From NCBI GenBank assembly GCA_016208855.1, contig JACQXF010000015.1, forward strand, positions 1-36,871: a DNA stretch of 36,871 bases, read 5' to 3'. The stretch comes from Nitrospirota bacterium (lineage in GTDB: Bacteria; Nitrospirota; Thermodesulfovibrionia; UBA6902; DSMQ01). The first letter of the stretch is position 1, and each line of letters starts with the position of its first letter. Both the position numbers and the translations under genes were made by a program. The notes beneath the pieces were generated by a model. It searched no databases. It saw only the letters and a list, made by a program, of their open reading frames with translations, and had not been told where the DNA came from. Below are positions 26,100-34,853 of the stretch, one piece after another.

Positions 26100-27143
26100 A
26101 TAAAGGTTGAACAGTTTTATACAGCGGTTCTGCTTCTGATAAGTGTACTGCTCTTTTACCTGTTTTATAAGATAATGAGCCCATTCCTTGCCCCTATCGC
26201 GTGGTCTATTGTCTTGAGCATCACATTTTATCCTCTCTATAGGGTGCTCTTAAGATATGTTAAATATCCATGGGTGTCGTCTCTGATAACACTTATATTG
26301 ATTGTCATATTGATAATCGGCCCTTTTACGTATATTGTCACTGCCCTTATAAGTGAGATTGGCCATTTGTACGGCCTTATTGAGAAGGACTGGGTTGCAT
26401 GGTTAAAAAAAATCCAGGAGCATACTTTGCTTTCAAAAGTCTATGAATTGCTTGGCTCAAGCAGTCTGCTACAGGAGTTTGACTTAAAGGCCACGGTGTT
26501 AAAAGAGCTAAACTCGCTTGCAAAGAATATCGGTGAGCGGTTTTCTGCTATCTTCAAGGATGCAATTGTCTTTATAGTAAACCTTATCATTATGTGCCTG
26601 ACAACATTCTATTTTCTTAAGGATGGTGTAACAATCCTTAATTATATAAAGAAGATCCTTCCTTTTTCTGAAGAACAGGATGCAAAGCTTGCAGGCCAGG
26701 TTAAGGATACGATAATAGCGACTATATATGGGGGTGTTGCTGTTGCAATTATTCAGGGCATGCTTGCCGGAGCGGCATTTTTAGTATTTGGCATACCTTC
26801 TCCTGTGTTTTGGGGGACTATAACAGCAGTATTCTCCCTGATTCCAATGCTTGGGACAACTATTGTATGGGCTCCTGCCGGAGCGATATTAATTTTAACC
26901 GGAAGTTATGGAAAGGGGGTAGGGCTTCTCTTGTTCGGTTTCTTTGTAATCAGCACTGTTGACAATATCTTGAAACCTATAATAATAGGCGAAAGGACAA
27001 AATTGCCAACGCTCCTGATATTTTTTAGCGTGCTTGGAGGGATTGGTTTTTTTGGCTTCATAGGGTTTATCCTCGGGCCATTAATAGCCGCCCTGTGTTT
27101 GTCCTTATTGGAGATGTATACAGCTAAAACAGATAACTCATAA
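26100..27143 (+). CDS. AI-2E/PerM family permease, ATA start
   Basis: A polytopic membrane protein of the AI-2E transporter (DUF20) family with about seven to eight helices: PFLAPIAWSIVLSITFYPLY, a long soluble loop 70-120, then AIVFIVNLIIMCLTTFYFL and the conserved GTTIVWAPAGAILILTG. The first ATG (26175) cuts the first helix; the preceding codons KVEQFYTAVLLLISVLLFYL complete it. The only matched start is ATA at 26100, seven bases after AAGGAGG. Substrates of such permeases vary (autoinducer-2, Na+/H+), so none is assigned. Followed by the eRF1-like gene after 12 bases. Confidence 0.85.
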   Translation: MKVEQFYTAVLLLISVLLFYLFYKIMSPFLAPIAWSIVLSITFYPLYRVLLRYVKYPWVSSLITLILIVILIIGPFTYIVTALISEIGHLYGLIEKDWVAWLKKIQEHTLLSKVYELLGSSSLLQEFDLKATVLKELNSLAKNIGERFSAIFKDAIVFIVNLIIMCLTTFYFLKDGVTILNYIKKILPFSEEQDAKLAGQVKDTIIATIYGGVAVAIIQGMLAGAAFLVFGIPSPVFWGTITAVFSLIPMLGTTIVWAPAGAILILTGSYGKGVGLLLFGFFVISTVDNILKPIIIGERTKLPTLLIFFSVLGGIGFFGFIGFILGPLIAALCLSLLEMYTAKTDNS

Positions 27144-27155
27144 AAAGGAGGGGCA

Positions 27156-28106
27156 ATGCTTAACTACAGCGAGCTGAAACAACTCTCTGCTTTAGGCGGT
27201 AATGGAAACATGTTTGTGAGTTTATATTTGAATGTCATAAGTTCAGCTCCGCTTGGATTCTGGCGGGAATATAATCTTTCCCTGCCTGTAAAGAATGAGA
27301 TAGTGGTAGACAGCACTCCTTACATAAAACCATTAGCAGCGCTTCTCAGCAGTTATCCGAGATATATTGTGCTTGTGGCTGATAAAGAATCTGCGAGGCT
27401 TTTCCTTATTCATCTTGGAAGGATTGAGATATATACTGAACACGTTACGCCTGATATTCCAGGCAAGCATAAAAAAGGCGGATGGTTTGCCCTTGAGCAG
27501 GGCAGATATGAAAGACATATAGATTTCCACATAAGCCAGCACATGAAGGATGTCATAAAGAGTCTTGAAGAACTGCTTATCCGGGAGTCGGCTGATAGAA
27601 TAATTCTTGGCGGCAGCGAAGAGACGCTGGCAAAAGTGAAAAATATGCTGCCGCATACAATCCTTGATAAGGTTATAGCCACATTTCATCCTGAAAAGAT
27701 GTCCGGAGGCAAAGACATACTTAATGAAACGCTATGTCTGATAGAGGGCTTTGAGAGAAATAAAGAAAAAGAGATAGTAGAAGACCTGATAACAAGGGCG
27801 ATGAAGGGCAATATGGCAGTCATAGGGCTGGAGGATGTTCTAACTAATATCAGGAATGGTAAAGTTATGAATCTTATTTTTCTTAAGGACTTGTCAACTA
27901 CCGGGTTTAAATGCAAAAACTGCGGGCTTTTAACTTCCCATGCCATTAAGGCATGCCCTTATTGCAGCGGGACATTTGAGGATGTTAATTACCTGATTGA
28001 CCTTGCTGCCCAGAAGGCTGTAGAGCAGGGGGCAACTATAGATGTGATAAGCGACAGTACAGAGCTTGCAAGGGCTGGCGGCATAGGTGCGATTCTCAGA
28101 TTTTAG
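27156..28106 (+). CDS. Bacterial eRF1/Vms1-like protein (baeRF family), internally short
   Basis: A 316-residue member of the bacterial archaeo-eukaryotic release factor-like families. Visible signatures are GFWREYNLSLPVKNEIVVD, PYIKPLAALLSSYPRYIVLVADKESARLF, the GGW-loop with RYERHIDFHISQHMKDV, and an L7Ae-like C-terminal part with a zinc ribbon (CKNC...CPYC, about 249-269). These proteins are proposed to hydrolyse peptidyl-tRNA on stalled ribosomes; this one is untested. The N-terminal SLYLNV is joined almost directly to SSAPLGFW, where relatives have about 60-70 residues, so an in-frame deletion near 27235 is likely. It overlaps the convergent pyrF by 4 bases. Confidence 0.65.
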   Translation: MLNYSELKQLSALGGNGNMFVSLYLNVISSAPLGFWREYNLSLPVKNEIVVDSTPYIKPLAALLSSYPRYIVLVADKESARLFLIHLGRIEIYTEHVTPDIPGKHKKGGWFALEQGRYERHIDFHISQHMKDVIKSLEELLIRESADRIILGGSEETLAKVKNMLPHTILDKVIATFHPEKMSGGKDILNETLCLIEGFERNKEKEIVEDLITRAMKGNMAVIGLEDVLTNIRNGKVMNLIFLKDLSTTGFKCKNCGLLTSHAIKACPYCSGTFEDVNYLIDLAAQKAVEQGATIDVISDSTELARAGGIGAILRF

Positions 28107-28685
28107 ATTTGATATCTTATTTCTTCAAGGATTTTCTCAAGAGCCTTGAGAGGTTCAGGCTGTGATAGTATCGCCCTGCCTATTACAATGTAGTCTGCTC
28201 CGAGGTTTAGAGCCTCTCTTGGGGTCATTGCCCTTTTTTGGTCGTCTGAAGGCGGCTCTCATGCTCTGCACTATGCCAAGCTCATCAGTCAGCGCCCTTT
28301 GGTCTAGACTTGTCAGTATGGTTACACCAATGAGTAAAGGTTTTTGGATATTCTCTTTTAATGATGTATTTACGAGTGTCTCTGCTGTTTTGCTCATCAT
28401 CTCATAGCCGCCAAGTGTATGGACATTGAACATAAAAACTCCAAGCTTAGCGACTACTGAGGCGGTTTTTGAGACAGTGTTTGGGATATCATGGAATTTA
28501 AGGTCAAGAAAGACTTTTTTGCCGAGCGAATTAATCTCCTCTACTATCTTTGGGCCTGCAGCAGTAAATAACTCAAAGCCTATCTTAAATATGTCAATAT
28601 GGTCTTTAAACCTATTAGCAATATCTATAGCACTTTGAGTATCTGCTACATCAAGGGCAAGTATTATGCGTTCACTATATCTCAT
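28103..28685 (-). CDS. pyrF: Orotidine-5'-phosphate decarboxylase with internal deletion
   Basis: Last step of UMP synthesis. The N-terminal half is clear: [27 protein letters not shown], catalytic [21 protein letters not shown], and [11 protein letters not shown]. Then about 45 residues expected before the phosphate-binding motif are missing. The C-terminus [30 protein letters not shown] continues in another frame to a stop at 28103; read straight, the frame instead ends in a nonsense tail near 28155. Deletion junction is about 28250-28265. The start overlaps the dcd stop as ATGA. As pyrF is usually needed, assembly error is a real possibility. Confidence 0.85.
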
Positions 28686-29230
28686 ATCTTAGGAAGCGTT
28701 ATCCCTTTTTGTGCCTGATATTTTCCGGCTTTGTCTTTATATGACGTCTCGCACAGCTCTGCTGCCTGTATAAAGAGAAGCTGCGCTATGCCTTCATTTG
28801 CATATACCTTTGCAGGCAAAGGCGTGGTATTTGAAATCTCTATTGTGACATGGCCCTCCCATTCAGGCTCAAGGGGCGTTACATTTACGACAAGCCCGCA
28901 TCTTGCATAAGTGGATTTGCCAAGGCATATGACTATTACATCGCGCGGGATTCTGAAATACTCAAACGACGTGGCAAGGGCAAATGAATTCGGCGGAATA
29001 ATACATACGCCACCTTTAAAATCAACAAAGCTTTTTGGGTCAAATTTCTTAGGGTCAATAACTGTATTGTTTATGTTAGTGAATATCTTAAACTCGTCAG
29101 TCACTCTCATGTCATAGCCATAGGAACTTATACCATAAGAGATAACCCCTTCTCTTACCTGATTTTCTGAAAATGGCGTTATCATTCCGTTGTTAGCCAT
29201 CTCTCTAAGCCAGCGGTCATTTTTTACCAT
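28682..29230 (-). CDS. dcd: dCTP deaminase
   Basis: Deaminates dCTP to dUTP, feeding dTMP synthesis. The 182-residue trimer-forming fold has [20 protein letters not shown], the nucleotide site [22 protein letters not shown], the catalytic Glu in [14 protein letters not shown], and the C-terminal [13 protein letters not shown] flap. Length is slightly below the E. coli enzyme but complete. It could be bifunctional (dCTP deaminase/dUTPase), which cannot be decided by reading. Translationally coupled to pyrF by a 4-base overlap, a pyrimidine pair. Confidence 0.93.
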   Translation of the reverse strand: MVKNDRWLREMANNGMITPFSENQVREGVISYGISSYGYDMRVTDEFKIFTNINNTVIDPKKFDPKSFVDFKGGVCIIPPNSFALATSFEYFRIPRDVIVICLGKSTYARCGLVVNVTPLEPEWEGHVTIEISNTTPLPAKVYANEGIAQLLFIQAAELCETSYKDKAGKYQAQKGITLPKI

Positions 29231-29269
29231 AAAGGTTCTCCTTCTTTTATATTACTTTCAGAAATTATT

Positions 29270-30133
29270 CTACACGGCGATTAGATAATTCATCAATGTA
29301 AACACAAAGACTGTGATGCTTATATATCCGTTGACATTAAAAAAAGCCATGTTAAGCCTGCTCAGGTCAGATGCTTTTATAAGTGAATGCTCATAGATTA
29401 GAAGTACTATTGCAATTAAAATTCCCATGGTGTAAATCCATGTCAGGCTAAAAATAAGGGCGATGCTTAAGAGCAGAAGCGCTGTAATTAAGTGAAAAAG
29501 CCGTGCTATCCATAGAGATGCGTTTACCCCAAATTTTGAGGGTATGGAGTAAAGCCCATGAGACTTATCAAACTCCATGTCTTGAAGAGCGTAAAATACA
29601 TCAAACCCTGCTATCCAGAATGCAACTGCAAAAGGCAGGGGGAGCATCTCAATCTCAAAATTACCGCGTATTGCAATCCATGCGCCGACGGGAGCAAGTG
29701 ATATAGCAATGCCAAGCACTATATGGCTTAACCATGTGAATCTTTTGGTATATGAGTAGACAATAAGCACCAAAATTACAAGCGGTGTCAGCTTAAGGCA
29801 TAGAGGATTGAGGTTATAGGCAGAGACAGCCAAAAGCGCAAATGCAAGCATAGTGAAGATGAAGGCGTCACGAATTTTAACGGCTCCGCTTGGAAGCTCC
29901 CTGTTTTGAGTCCGTGGATTAAGCGCATCAATCTTTCTGTCAATAATCCTGTTCATCCCCATCGCCCCTGTTCTTCCGCCAAGCATTGCCACGGTTATCC
30001 ATACAATCTGCCTAAAGGAGGGGATGCCTTCTGCGGCGATTACTGCAGCCGTAAATGCAAAAGGCAGGGCAAAGATGGTGTGGGAAAATTTTATGAGACT
30101 AAGGTAGTCTGAAAATTTTTTATATATAGACAT
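29270..30133 (-). CDS. UbiA-family prenyltransferase (menaquinone route)
   Basis: A 287-residue integral membrane prenyltransferase with about eight helices. The first Asp-rich motif is NRIIDRKID (61-69), in the context GGRTGAMGMNRIIDRKIDALN PRTQNR, and the second is ALQDMEFDKSHGLYSIP. These bind the Mg-diphosphate of the isoprenoid donor. Because the window contains mqnD, attachment of a polyprenyl chain to 1,4-dihydroxy-6-naphthoate (MqnP role) is the likely job; 4-hydroxybenzoate octaprenyltransferase is the alternative. It lies upstream of dcd-pyrF on the same strand with a 39-base gap. Confidence 0.85.
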   Translation of the reverse strand: MSIYKKFSDYLSLIKFSHTIFALPFAFTAAVIAAEGIPSFRQIVWITVAMLGGRTGAMGMNRIIDRKIDALNPRTQNRELPSGAVKIRDAFIFTMLAFALLAVSAYNLNPLCLKLTPLVILVLIVYSYTKRFTWLSHIVLGIAISLAPVGAWIAIRGNFEIEMLPLPFAVAFWIAGFDVFYALQDMEFDKSHGLYSIPSKFGVNASLWIARLFHLITALLLLSIALIFSLTWIYTMGILIAIVLLIYEHSLIKASDLSRLNMAFFNVNGYISITVFVFTLMNYLIAV

Positions 30134-30222
30134 GCACTTATTGTAATTTTATGTTTTTTTAAAAGCAATATATTTGAAATTCCTTTATATTCAATGGTAA
30201 GATACCCTGCTTCCTCAATGCT

Positions 30223-30289
30223 GTCATACCCGCGAAAGCGGGTATCCAGAAAAAAACATATCTGGATTCCGCATCAAGTGCGGAATGAC
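30223..30289. repeat. Gene-less pair of opposed palindromes
   Basis: Two palindromes face each other: GTCATACCCGCGAAAGCGGG plus TATCCAG (30223-30249) and CTGGATTCCGC...GCGGAATGAC (30262-30289), with a 12-base A-rich spacer. Outer ends are GTCAT/ATGAC and inner ends ATCCAG/CTGGAT, as in the GIY-YIG unit at 16541-16780. It reads through in frame with the DUF1015 gene but is not part of it. Confidence 0.8.
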
Positions 30290-30322
30290 GACATAATTAG
30301 GGATGGCTATAGTTTTATTATT

Positions 30323-31102
30323 ATGGCAGAGATAATTCCATTTAAAGGCGTTTTATACAACCCTAAAAGGGTAAAGGGCAGCGATGTTACAGCTCCGCCT
30401 TATGACATTGTTACCACTGAGCTTAAGGACATTCTTTATCAAAAAAGCCCGCATAACATTATCCGTCTTGATTTTGGGAAGGATATGCCCGGTGATGATG
30501 AGAAGAAAAACCGCTATACAAGGGCATCGAGACTGCTCAGGCAATGGCTTAAAACAGGCATTTTTATTGAAGATAAAAGACCTGCATTCTATTGTTATGA
30601 GACTGTATATAAAATAAATAAAGAAGAGAAGAAACTAAGAGGCTTCCTCTGTGCTGTAAAGATAGAGGGCCTCGGCAAGGGCAGCATTTATCCGCATGAA
30701 ATGACTCGCTCAAAGCCAAAGGCAGACAGGCTGAATATTCTTCGTAAATGCAGGGCGAACCTGAGTCCTATATTTTCACTTTATAGCAGCAAAGAGAGGG
30801 TCGCTTCATCCATCCTTGAGAGTGCAGCAAAAGGAAGGGCATTGGTTAGCTCAAAAAACGGAGATGATTTTGTGCACAGGCTCTATAAGATAAACGACAA
30901 GGCATCAGTTGAGGCAATTAAAAAGGAGCTCGCTGATAAGCACATCTTTATTGCAGACGGGCATCATAGATATGAGACAGCTCTTGAATTTAGAAATGAG
31001 ATGAGTAAAAAGGGGCAAGGGTTGAGGGTGAAGGGGCAAGAACCAAAGCCGTGGGACTATGTATTGATGTTTCTTGCAAACATGGAAGATGAAGGATCTT
31101 GA
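30323..31102 (+). CDS. DUF1015 protein, N-terminal part (frame broken)
   Basis: The start ATG at 30323 gives MAEIIPFKGVLYNPKRVKGSD and VTAPPYDIVTTE, the DUF1015 opening; an in-frame upstream start would translate the palindrome pair (SYPRKRVSR...HQVRNDD), a known annotation artefact. Further motifs are NIIRLDFGKD, IYPHEMTRSKPKADRL, SPIFSLYS and FIADGHHRYETALEFRNEM. A G-rich direct repeat inserts GQGLRVKGQ near 31010-31040. After FLANMEDEG a stop falls at 31102, and the expected following 100 or so residues are missing. Function of the family is unknown. Confidence 0.82.
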   Translation: MAEIIPFKGVLYNPKRVKGSDVTAPPYDIVTTELKDILYQKSPHNIIRLDFGKDMPGDDEKKNRYTRASRLLRQWLKTGIFIEDKRPAFYCYETVYKINKEEKKLRGFLCAVKIEGLGKGSIYPHEMTRSKPKADRLNILRKCRANLSPIFSLYSSKERVASSILESAAKGRALVSSKNGDDFVHRLYKINDKASVEAIKKELADKHIFIADGHHRYETALEFRNEMSKKGQGLRVKGQEPKPWDYVLMFLANMEDEGS

Positions 31103-31346
31103 CGTGACAATACTGCATAAGATAATTCTTGAGAAGCTTTTAGGCGCAGATAAGGTTGAATACGAAATGAGTCCTGAGGTAGTTGTGAACAGGGTAGAGA
31201 GCGGCTTGTATCAGGCAGCGTTTTTTCTTAATCCTACAAGGATAGAGGATGTGAAAAAGGTTGCCCTTGGAGGCGAAAGGATGCCGCCTAAGTCAACCTA
31301 CTTTTATCCAAAACTCCTTACCGGTATGGTTATCTATAAGTTCTGA
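31074..31346 (+). CDS. DUF1015 protein, C-terminal part
   Basis: In another frame this carries the C-terminus of the preceding gene: LDVTILHKIILEKLLGADKVEYEM, VNRVESGLYQAAFFLNPTRIEDVKKVALGGERMPPKSTYFYPKLLTGMVIYKF. The MPPKSTYFYPKL motif is diagnostic. The genuine frame probably resumes at about 31090; the ATG at 31074 is arbitrary. Intact family members have about 400 residues, so roughly 100 codons were lost at 31088-31098. The stop overlaps the rluB start by one base (TGATG). Confidence 0.8.
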   Translation: MQTWKMKDLDVTILHKIILEKLLGADKVEYEMSPEVVVNRVESGLYQAAFFLNPTRIEDVKKVALGGERMPPKSTYFYPKLLTGMVIYKF

Positions 31347-32059
31347 TGGAAGAAAGGCTTCAGAAAATTCTCGCAAAGGCCGGCATAGCATCGCGAAGGG
31401 AAGCAGAAAAGCTGATTCTTGAAGGAAGGGTTACGGTTAACGGCAAGGCTGCTGTCCTGGGAATGAAGGCAGACTATGAGAGAGACCATATTAAGGTAGA
31501 CGGCAGGCTTATAAAGAAGGTTGAGCCAAAGATTTATTTAATCCTTAATAAACCAAAAGGCTGCATTACCTCTATGTATGACCCTGAGGGAAGGCCTACT
31601 GTAAAGGATTTTCTAAAGGGGATTAAGGCAAAGATATTTCCTGTTGGCAGGCTTGACTATGACTCTGAAGGGCTTCTTATACTTACAAATGACGGAGAGC
31701 TTGCAAATGCGGTTCTGCATCCAAAACATGAAATACCAAAGACATATCTTATAAAAGTTGAAGGCGTGCTTAAAGATGACGATATTTTAAAGTTAGAAAA
31801 GGGCATTAAGCTGAAAGACGGTGTAACTGCGCCTGCAAATGTAAAGAAGATAAAAAAGACTGAGGCAAACTCATGGCTTGAGATTACAATATATGAGGGG
31901 CGCAAAAGGCAGGTAAGAAGAATGCTTGAAAAGGTAGGGCATTCTGTTTTAAAACTAAAAAGGATAAGGATTAACGGCATTGAGCTTGGAGACCTTCCAT
32001 CCGGGGCATACCGTTACCTGACATCAGAAGAGCTTAAGAGGCTTAAGAGGGAGTTATGA
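31346..32059 (+). CDS. RsuA/RluB/E/F-family pseudouridine synthase
   Basis: Isomerises uridine in rRNA. The 237-residue protein has an N-terminal S4 RNA-binding domain ([20 protein letters not shown], about 1-60) and the catalytic domain with Asp104 in [20 protein letters not shown], then KTYLIKVEG and [16 protein letters not shown]. It most resembles RluB (23S rRNA U2605), but RsuA is an alternative. Start ATG overlaps the DUF1015 stop; its end overlaps aspS by 4 bases, forming a tight operon. Confidence 0.9.
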   Translation: MEERLQKILAKAGIASRREAEKLILEGRVTVNGKAAVLGMKADYERDHIKVDGRLIKKVEPKIYLILNKPKGCITSMYDPEGRPTVKDFLKGIKAKIFPVGRLDYDSEGLLILTNDGELANAVLHPKHEIPKTYLIKVEGVLKDDDILKLEKGIKLKDGVTAPANVKKIKKTEANSWLEITIYEGRKRQVRRMLEKVGHSVLKLKRIRINGIELGDLPSGAYRYLTSEELKRLKREL

Positions 32060-33855
32060 TGAGAGACAGATGGTGTGGTGAGGTAAACGAATCTCATATA
32101 GGTTTAAGTATAAATATAGCAGGCTGGGTTAACCGCCGCAGGGACCATGGAGGGCTTATATTTATTGACCTTCGCGACAGAAGTGGTCTTGTGCAGGTAG
32201 TTTTTAGCCCGGAGGTTGATGTTGATACGCATGCTCATGCCCATAAGCTTAGAAATGAGTATGTGATTCAGGTGAATGGCGAGGTAAGACTTAGGCCTGA
32301 GGGAACAGAAAACCATTTAATCCCGACAGGGATGGTTGAAGTTGTGGCTAAGGAGCTTAGAATACTGAATGAGTGCAAACCGCTTCCGTTTATGATTGAG
32401 GATTCTATTGACGCCGGAGAATTTTTAAGGCTTAAGCACAGATACCTTGACTTAAGGCGTCCTCTGATTCAGAGGAATATTATTCTAAGGCACAATGTAA
32501 CAAAGACAGTAAGGGATTATCTGAATTCAAAAGGATTTCTGGATATAGAGACCCCTGTTCTTACAAAGAGCACGCCTGAAGGGGCAAGGGATTATCTTGT
32601 GCCAAGCAGGCTTAACCCGGGGCATTTCTATGCGCTTCCGCAGTCGCCCCAGCTTTTTAAGCAGATACTCATGGTATCAGGTCTTGAGAGGTATTATCAG
32701 ATTGTAAAGTGTTTCCGCGACGAAGACCTCCGCGCTGACAGGCAGCCTGAATTTACTCAGGTAGACCTTGAGATGTCTTTTGTGAGTGAAGATGATGTAA
32801 TGAGCCTTATTGAAGAGATGATAGTCGGGATTTTCAAAGATGTATTAGGAAAGGCTGTATCAAGCCCGTTTATGAGGCTTTCATACAAAGAGGCGATGGA
32901 GAGGTTTGGATGCGACAAGCCTGATTTAAGATTTTCCCTTGAACTTAAGAATGTTGGGGATATTGTAAAGGATTCAAAGTTTCAGGTATTCCTTGATGCG
33001 TTATCAAAAGGAGGGATTGTTAAAGGGATAAATGCAAAGGGCTGCGCAGGATATTCAAGAAAAGAGCTTGATGACCTTACAAATGAGGTTAAGACATTTG
33101 GGGCAAAAGGGCTTGCTTGGATAAAGATAAAAAACGGCTTTGAATCTCCTATAGCCAAATTTTTTCCTGAAGAGACACTGAAGGCGCTTGCAGAAAGGCT
33201 TGAGGCAGAGGAAGGCGACCTCCTGCTTTTTGTTGCTGATACAGAGAGGGTTGTAAATGATTCTCTTTCAAGGCTTAGGAATGAATTTGGGAAGAGGCTT
33301 AATTTGATTAAGAACTCTGAGTATAAGTTTACATGGATAACAGACTTTCCTCTCCTTGAATGGAATGAAGACGAAAAAAGGTTTGAGGCAATGCACCATC
33401 CATTCACATCTCCAAAGGACGAAGATATAGAGAGACTTTTTTCAATAAGTGACGCTGAACTCAAAACTCAAAACTCAAAACTTAAAACTCTCCATGCAAA
33501 GGCGTATGATATTGTCCTTAACGGCTACGAGATCGGCGGCGGAAGCATTCGTATAAGCAGGAAGGATGTTCAGGACAGGATGTTTGATTTGCTTGGGATA
33601 AAGAGAGAGGATGCAGAGGCAAAGTTTGGATTTCTGCTTGAGGCCCTTGAATATGGCGCTCCGCCCCATGGAGGCATCGCCCTTGGTCTTGACAGGCTTG
33701 TAATGATACTTGCAGGCGCAGAGTCAATAAGGGATGTTATTGCATTTCCAAAGACACAGAAGGCAGTCTGCCCGCTTAGTAATGCCCCATCTACAGTAGA
33801 TGATAGGCAGTTGAAAGAGCTTAATATTAAGATAGATGCCATCTCCGAACTGTAA
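32056..33855 (+). CDS. aspS: Aspartyl-tRNA synthetase
   Basis: Charges tRNA-Asp (and perhaps tRNA-Asn). The 599-residue bacterial-type enzyme has an OB-fold anticodon-binding domain ([31 protein letters not shown]), motif 1/2 ([60 protein letters not shown]), the GAD insertion (about 300-400) and motif 3 ([14 protein letters not shown]). Just before [17 protein letters not shown], four copies of a heptamer add about ten residues ([11 protein letters not shown]). The start follows the rluB frame with a 4-base overlap. Confidence 0.95.
   Translation: MMRDRWCGEVNESHIGLSINIAGWVNRRRDHGGLIFIDLRDRSGLVQVVFSPEVDVDTHAHAHKLRNEYVIQVNGEVRLRPEGTENHLIPTGMVEVVAKELRILNECKPLPFMIEDSIDAGEFLRLKHRYLDLRRPLIQRNIILRHNVTKTVRDYLNSKGFLDIETPVLTKSTPEGARDYLVPSRLNPGHFYALPQSPQLFKQILMVSGLERYYQIVKCFRDEDLRADRQPEFTQVDLEMSFVSEDDVMSLIEEMIVGIFKDVLGKAVSSPFMRLSYKEAMERFGCDKPDLRFSLELKNVGDIVKDSKFQVFLDALSKGGIVKGINAKGCAGYSRKELDDLTNEVKTFGAKGLAWIKIKNGFESPIAKFFPEETLKALAERLEAEEGDLLLFVADTERVVNDSLSRLRNEFGKRLNLIKNSEYKFTWITDFPLLEWNEDEKRFEAMHHPFTSPKDEDIERLFSISDAELKTQNSKLKTLHAKAYDIVLNGYEIGGGSIRISRKDVQDRMFDLLGIKREDAEAKFGFLLEALEYGAPPHGGIALGLDRLVMILAGAESIRDVIAFPKTQKAVCPLSNAPSTVDDRQLKELNIKIDAISEL
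33460..33487 (+). repeat. Heptamer tandem repeat inside aspS
   Basis: Four adjacent units CTCAAAA, CTCAAAA, CTCAAAA, CTTAAAA, encoding the hydrophilic insertion in the loop before [10 protein letters not shown]. Similar A-rich heptamer-like strings are seen in intergenic strips (for example 17700-17740 and 20026-20050). Confidence 0.75.
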
Positions 33856-33993
33856 AGAATTTTAACTCCACAAGAAAAACCTTTACACTTTTAATCCATT
33901 CTGCAGGCGTATTCTATTGCCATAAATTTTCCTTAAAAAATCAATTAGTTGTATTTTAATAATATTAAAAAAAAGAACAGGCTAATAGTCAAA

Positions 33994-34018
33994 AATATTT
34001 ACATGAAGTGTAAATATT
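33994..34018. promoter_or_regulatory. Perfect 10-base inverted repeat upstream of a sigma-54 promoter
   Basis: AATATTTACA-N5-TGTAAATATT, centred about 60 bases upstream of the -24 element at 34063. Position and symmetry suit an enhancer-binding protein site. The region 33856-34178 otherwise contains only promoter and leader sequence. Confidence 0.6.
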
Positions 34019-34062
34019 AGCAAGCATTGTTAAAATTATCTTTAATTTCAATAAATTATAGA

Positions 34063-34080
34063 TTAGCACGATAATTGCTT
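34063..34080 (+). promoter_or_regulatory. Sigma-54 (-24/-12) promoter of PEP-CTERM genes 1-2
   Basis: TTAGCACGATAATTGCTT matches the YTGGCACG-N4-TTGCW consensus except for A in place of the first G. The flanking 50 bases are clearly related to those around the second site at 35812. Transcription should start near 34090. Confidence 0.8.
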
Positions 34081-34178
34081 TTAATAGGTGTAAAACTGTA
34101 AAACATAAATACAATGGAGGGAAAATGTTGAAAAATCTATTTACATGGAAAAATCTAAAAGGAAAGGGGGTGAAAAGG

Positions 34179-34796
34179 ATGAGGATAGTTTCTTTTTTAC
34201 TTGCCCTGTTGGTAATTGGCTTGTGCTTTACAGGACTTTCACAGGCATCGGTACTTACGTTTGAAGACCTTTATCCTGGGTATGAGACTTTTGGGTCCCC
34301 TATTCCAGCAGGTTACGGCGGGTTCAATTGGAATAGTTCTGCACACTGGACAACGAAAAACGCGTTGCCCGGTACCGGATATGAATATGGGACAGTTGGT
34401 AATGTTAGTCTCTTCTCATGGTGGGATATACAAGGTTCGCTGCCTCTTAGCATGTCAGATGGGTACTTTGATTTTAACGGCGCTTATATTACTGCTGCAT
34501 GGGACGGATTTGAATGGGTGACCGTTGAGGGATTGCGTGATGGATCAACAGTGTATTCCACTCTAATCTCAACTTCTAATAATCCTGCTGGCGCTCCTTA
34601 CTGGTTTGATTTCAATTACCTTAATGTAGATACTGTTTTGTTCACACCACACGGGTATAACATAGTTATAGACAACATAACCTATAATTATGCTGGCAAT
34701 CAAGGCGGCGGTAATGTCCCTGAGCCTGCAACATTGCTCTTAGTAGGAAGCGGATTGGTTGGATTAGCAGGATTAAAAAAGAAGTTAAAGATTTAG
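34179..34796 (+). CDS. PEP-CTERM exported protein 1
   Basis: From the ATG at 34179 (after AAGGGGGTGA) a signal peptide (RIVSFLLALLVIGLCFTGLSQAS) starts a mature protein beginning VLTFEDL and rich in Gly, Tyr, Asn and Ser, likely beta-sandwich. It ends VPEPATLLLVGSGLVG followed by LAGL and a basic tail KKKLKI, the PEP-CTERM signal for exosortase. An earlier ATG at 34125 exists, but the leader resembles that of the next gene, so I treat it as untranslated. Such proteins are found in exopolysaccharide/biofilm-forming bacteria. Exosortase is not in the window. Confidence 0.85.
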   Translation: MRIVSFLLALLVIGLCFTGLSQASVLTFEDLYPGYETFGSPIPAGYGGFNWNSSAHWTTKNALPGTGYEYGTVGNVSLFSWWDIQGSLPLSMSDGYFDFNGAYITAAWDGFEWVTVEGLRDGSTVYSTLISTSNNPAGAPYWFDFNYLNVDTVLFTPHGYNIVIDNITYNYAGNQGGGNVPEPATLLLVGSGLVGLAGLKKKLKI

Positions 34797-34853
34797 TTTT
34801 AAAACACTAAACGCGTGATAGGAGAAAATTTAAAAAGAAAAGGGGTGAGAAAA

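Noticed and set aside
30194..30322. N-terminal extension of the DUF1015 protein through the palindrome pair
   Set aside because: The added peptide (SYPRKRVSR...HQVRNDD) is the translation of an intergenic repeat; the family start is the ATG at 30323.
32982..33464. 160-codon minus-strand frame inside aspS
   Set aside because: Ser/Phe-rich composition is typical of the antisense of a Lys/Glu-rich protein; no start signal or motif.
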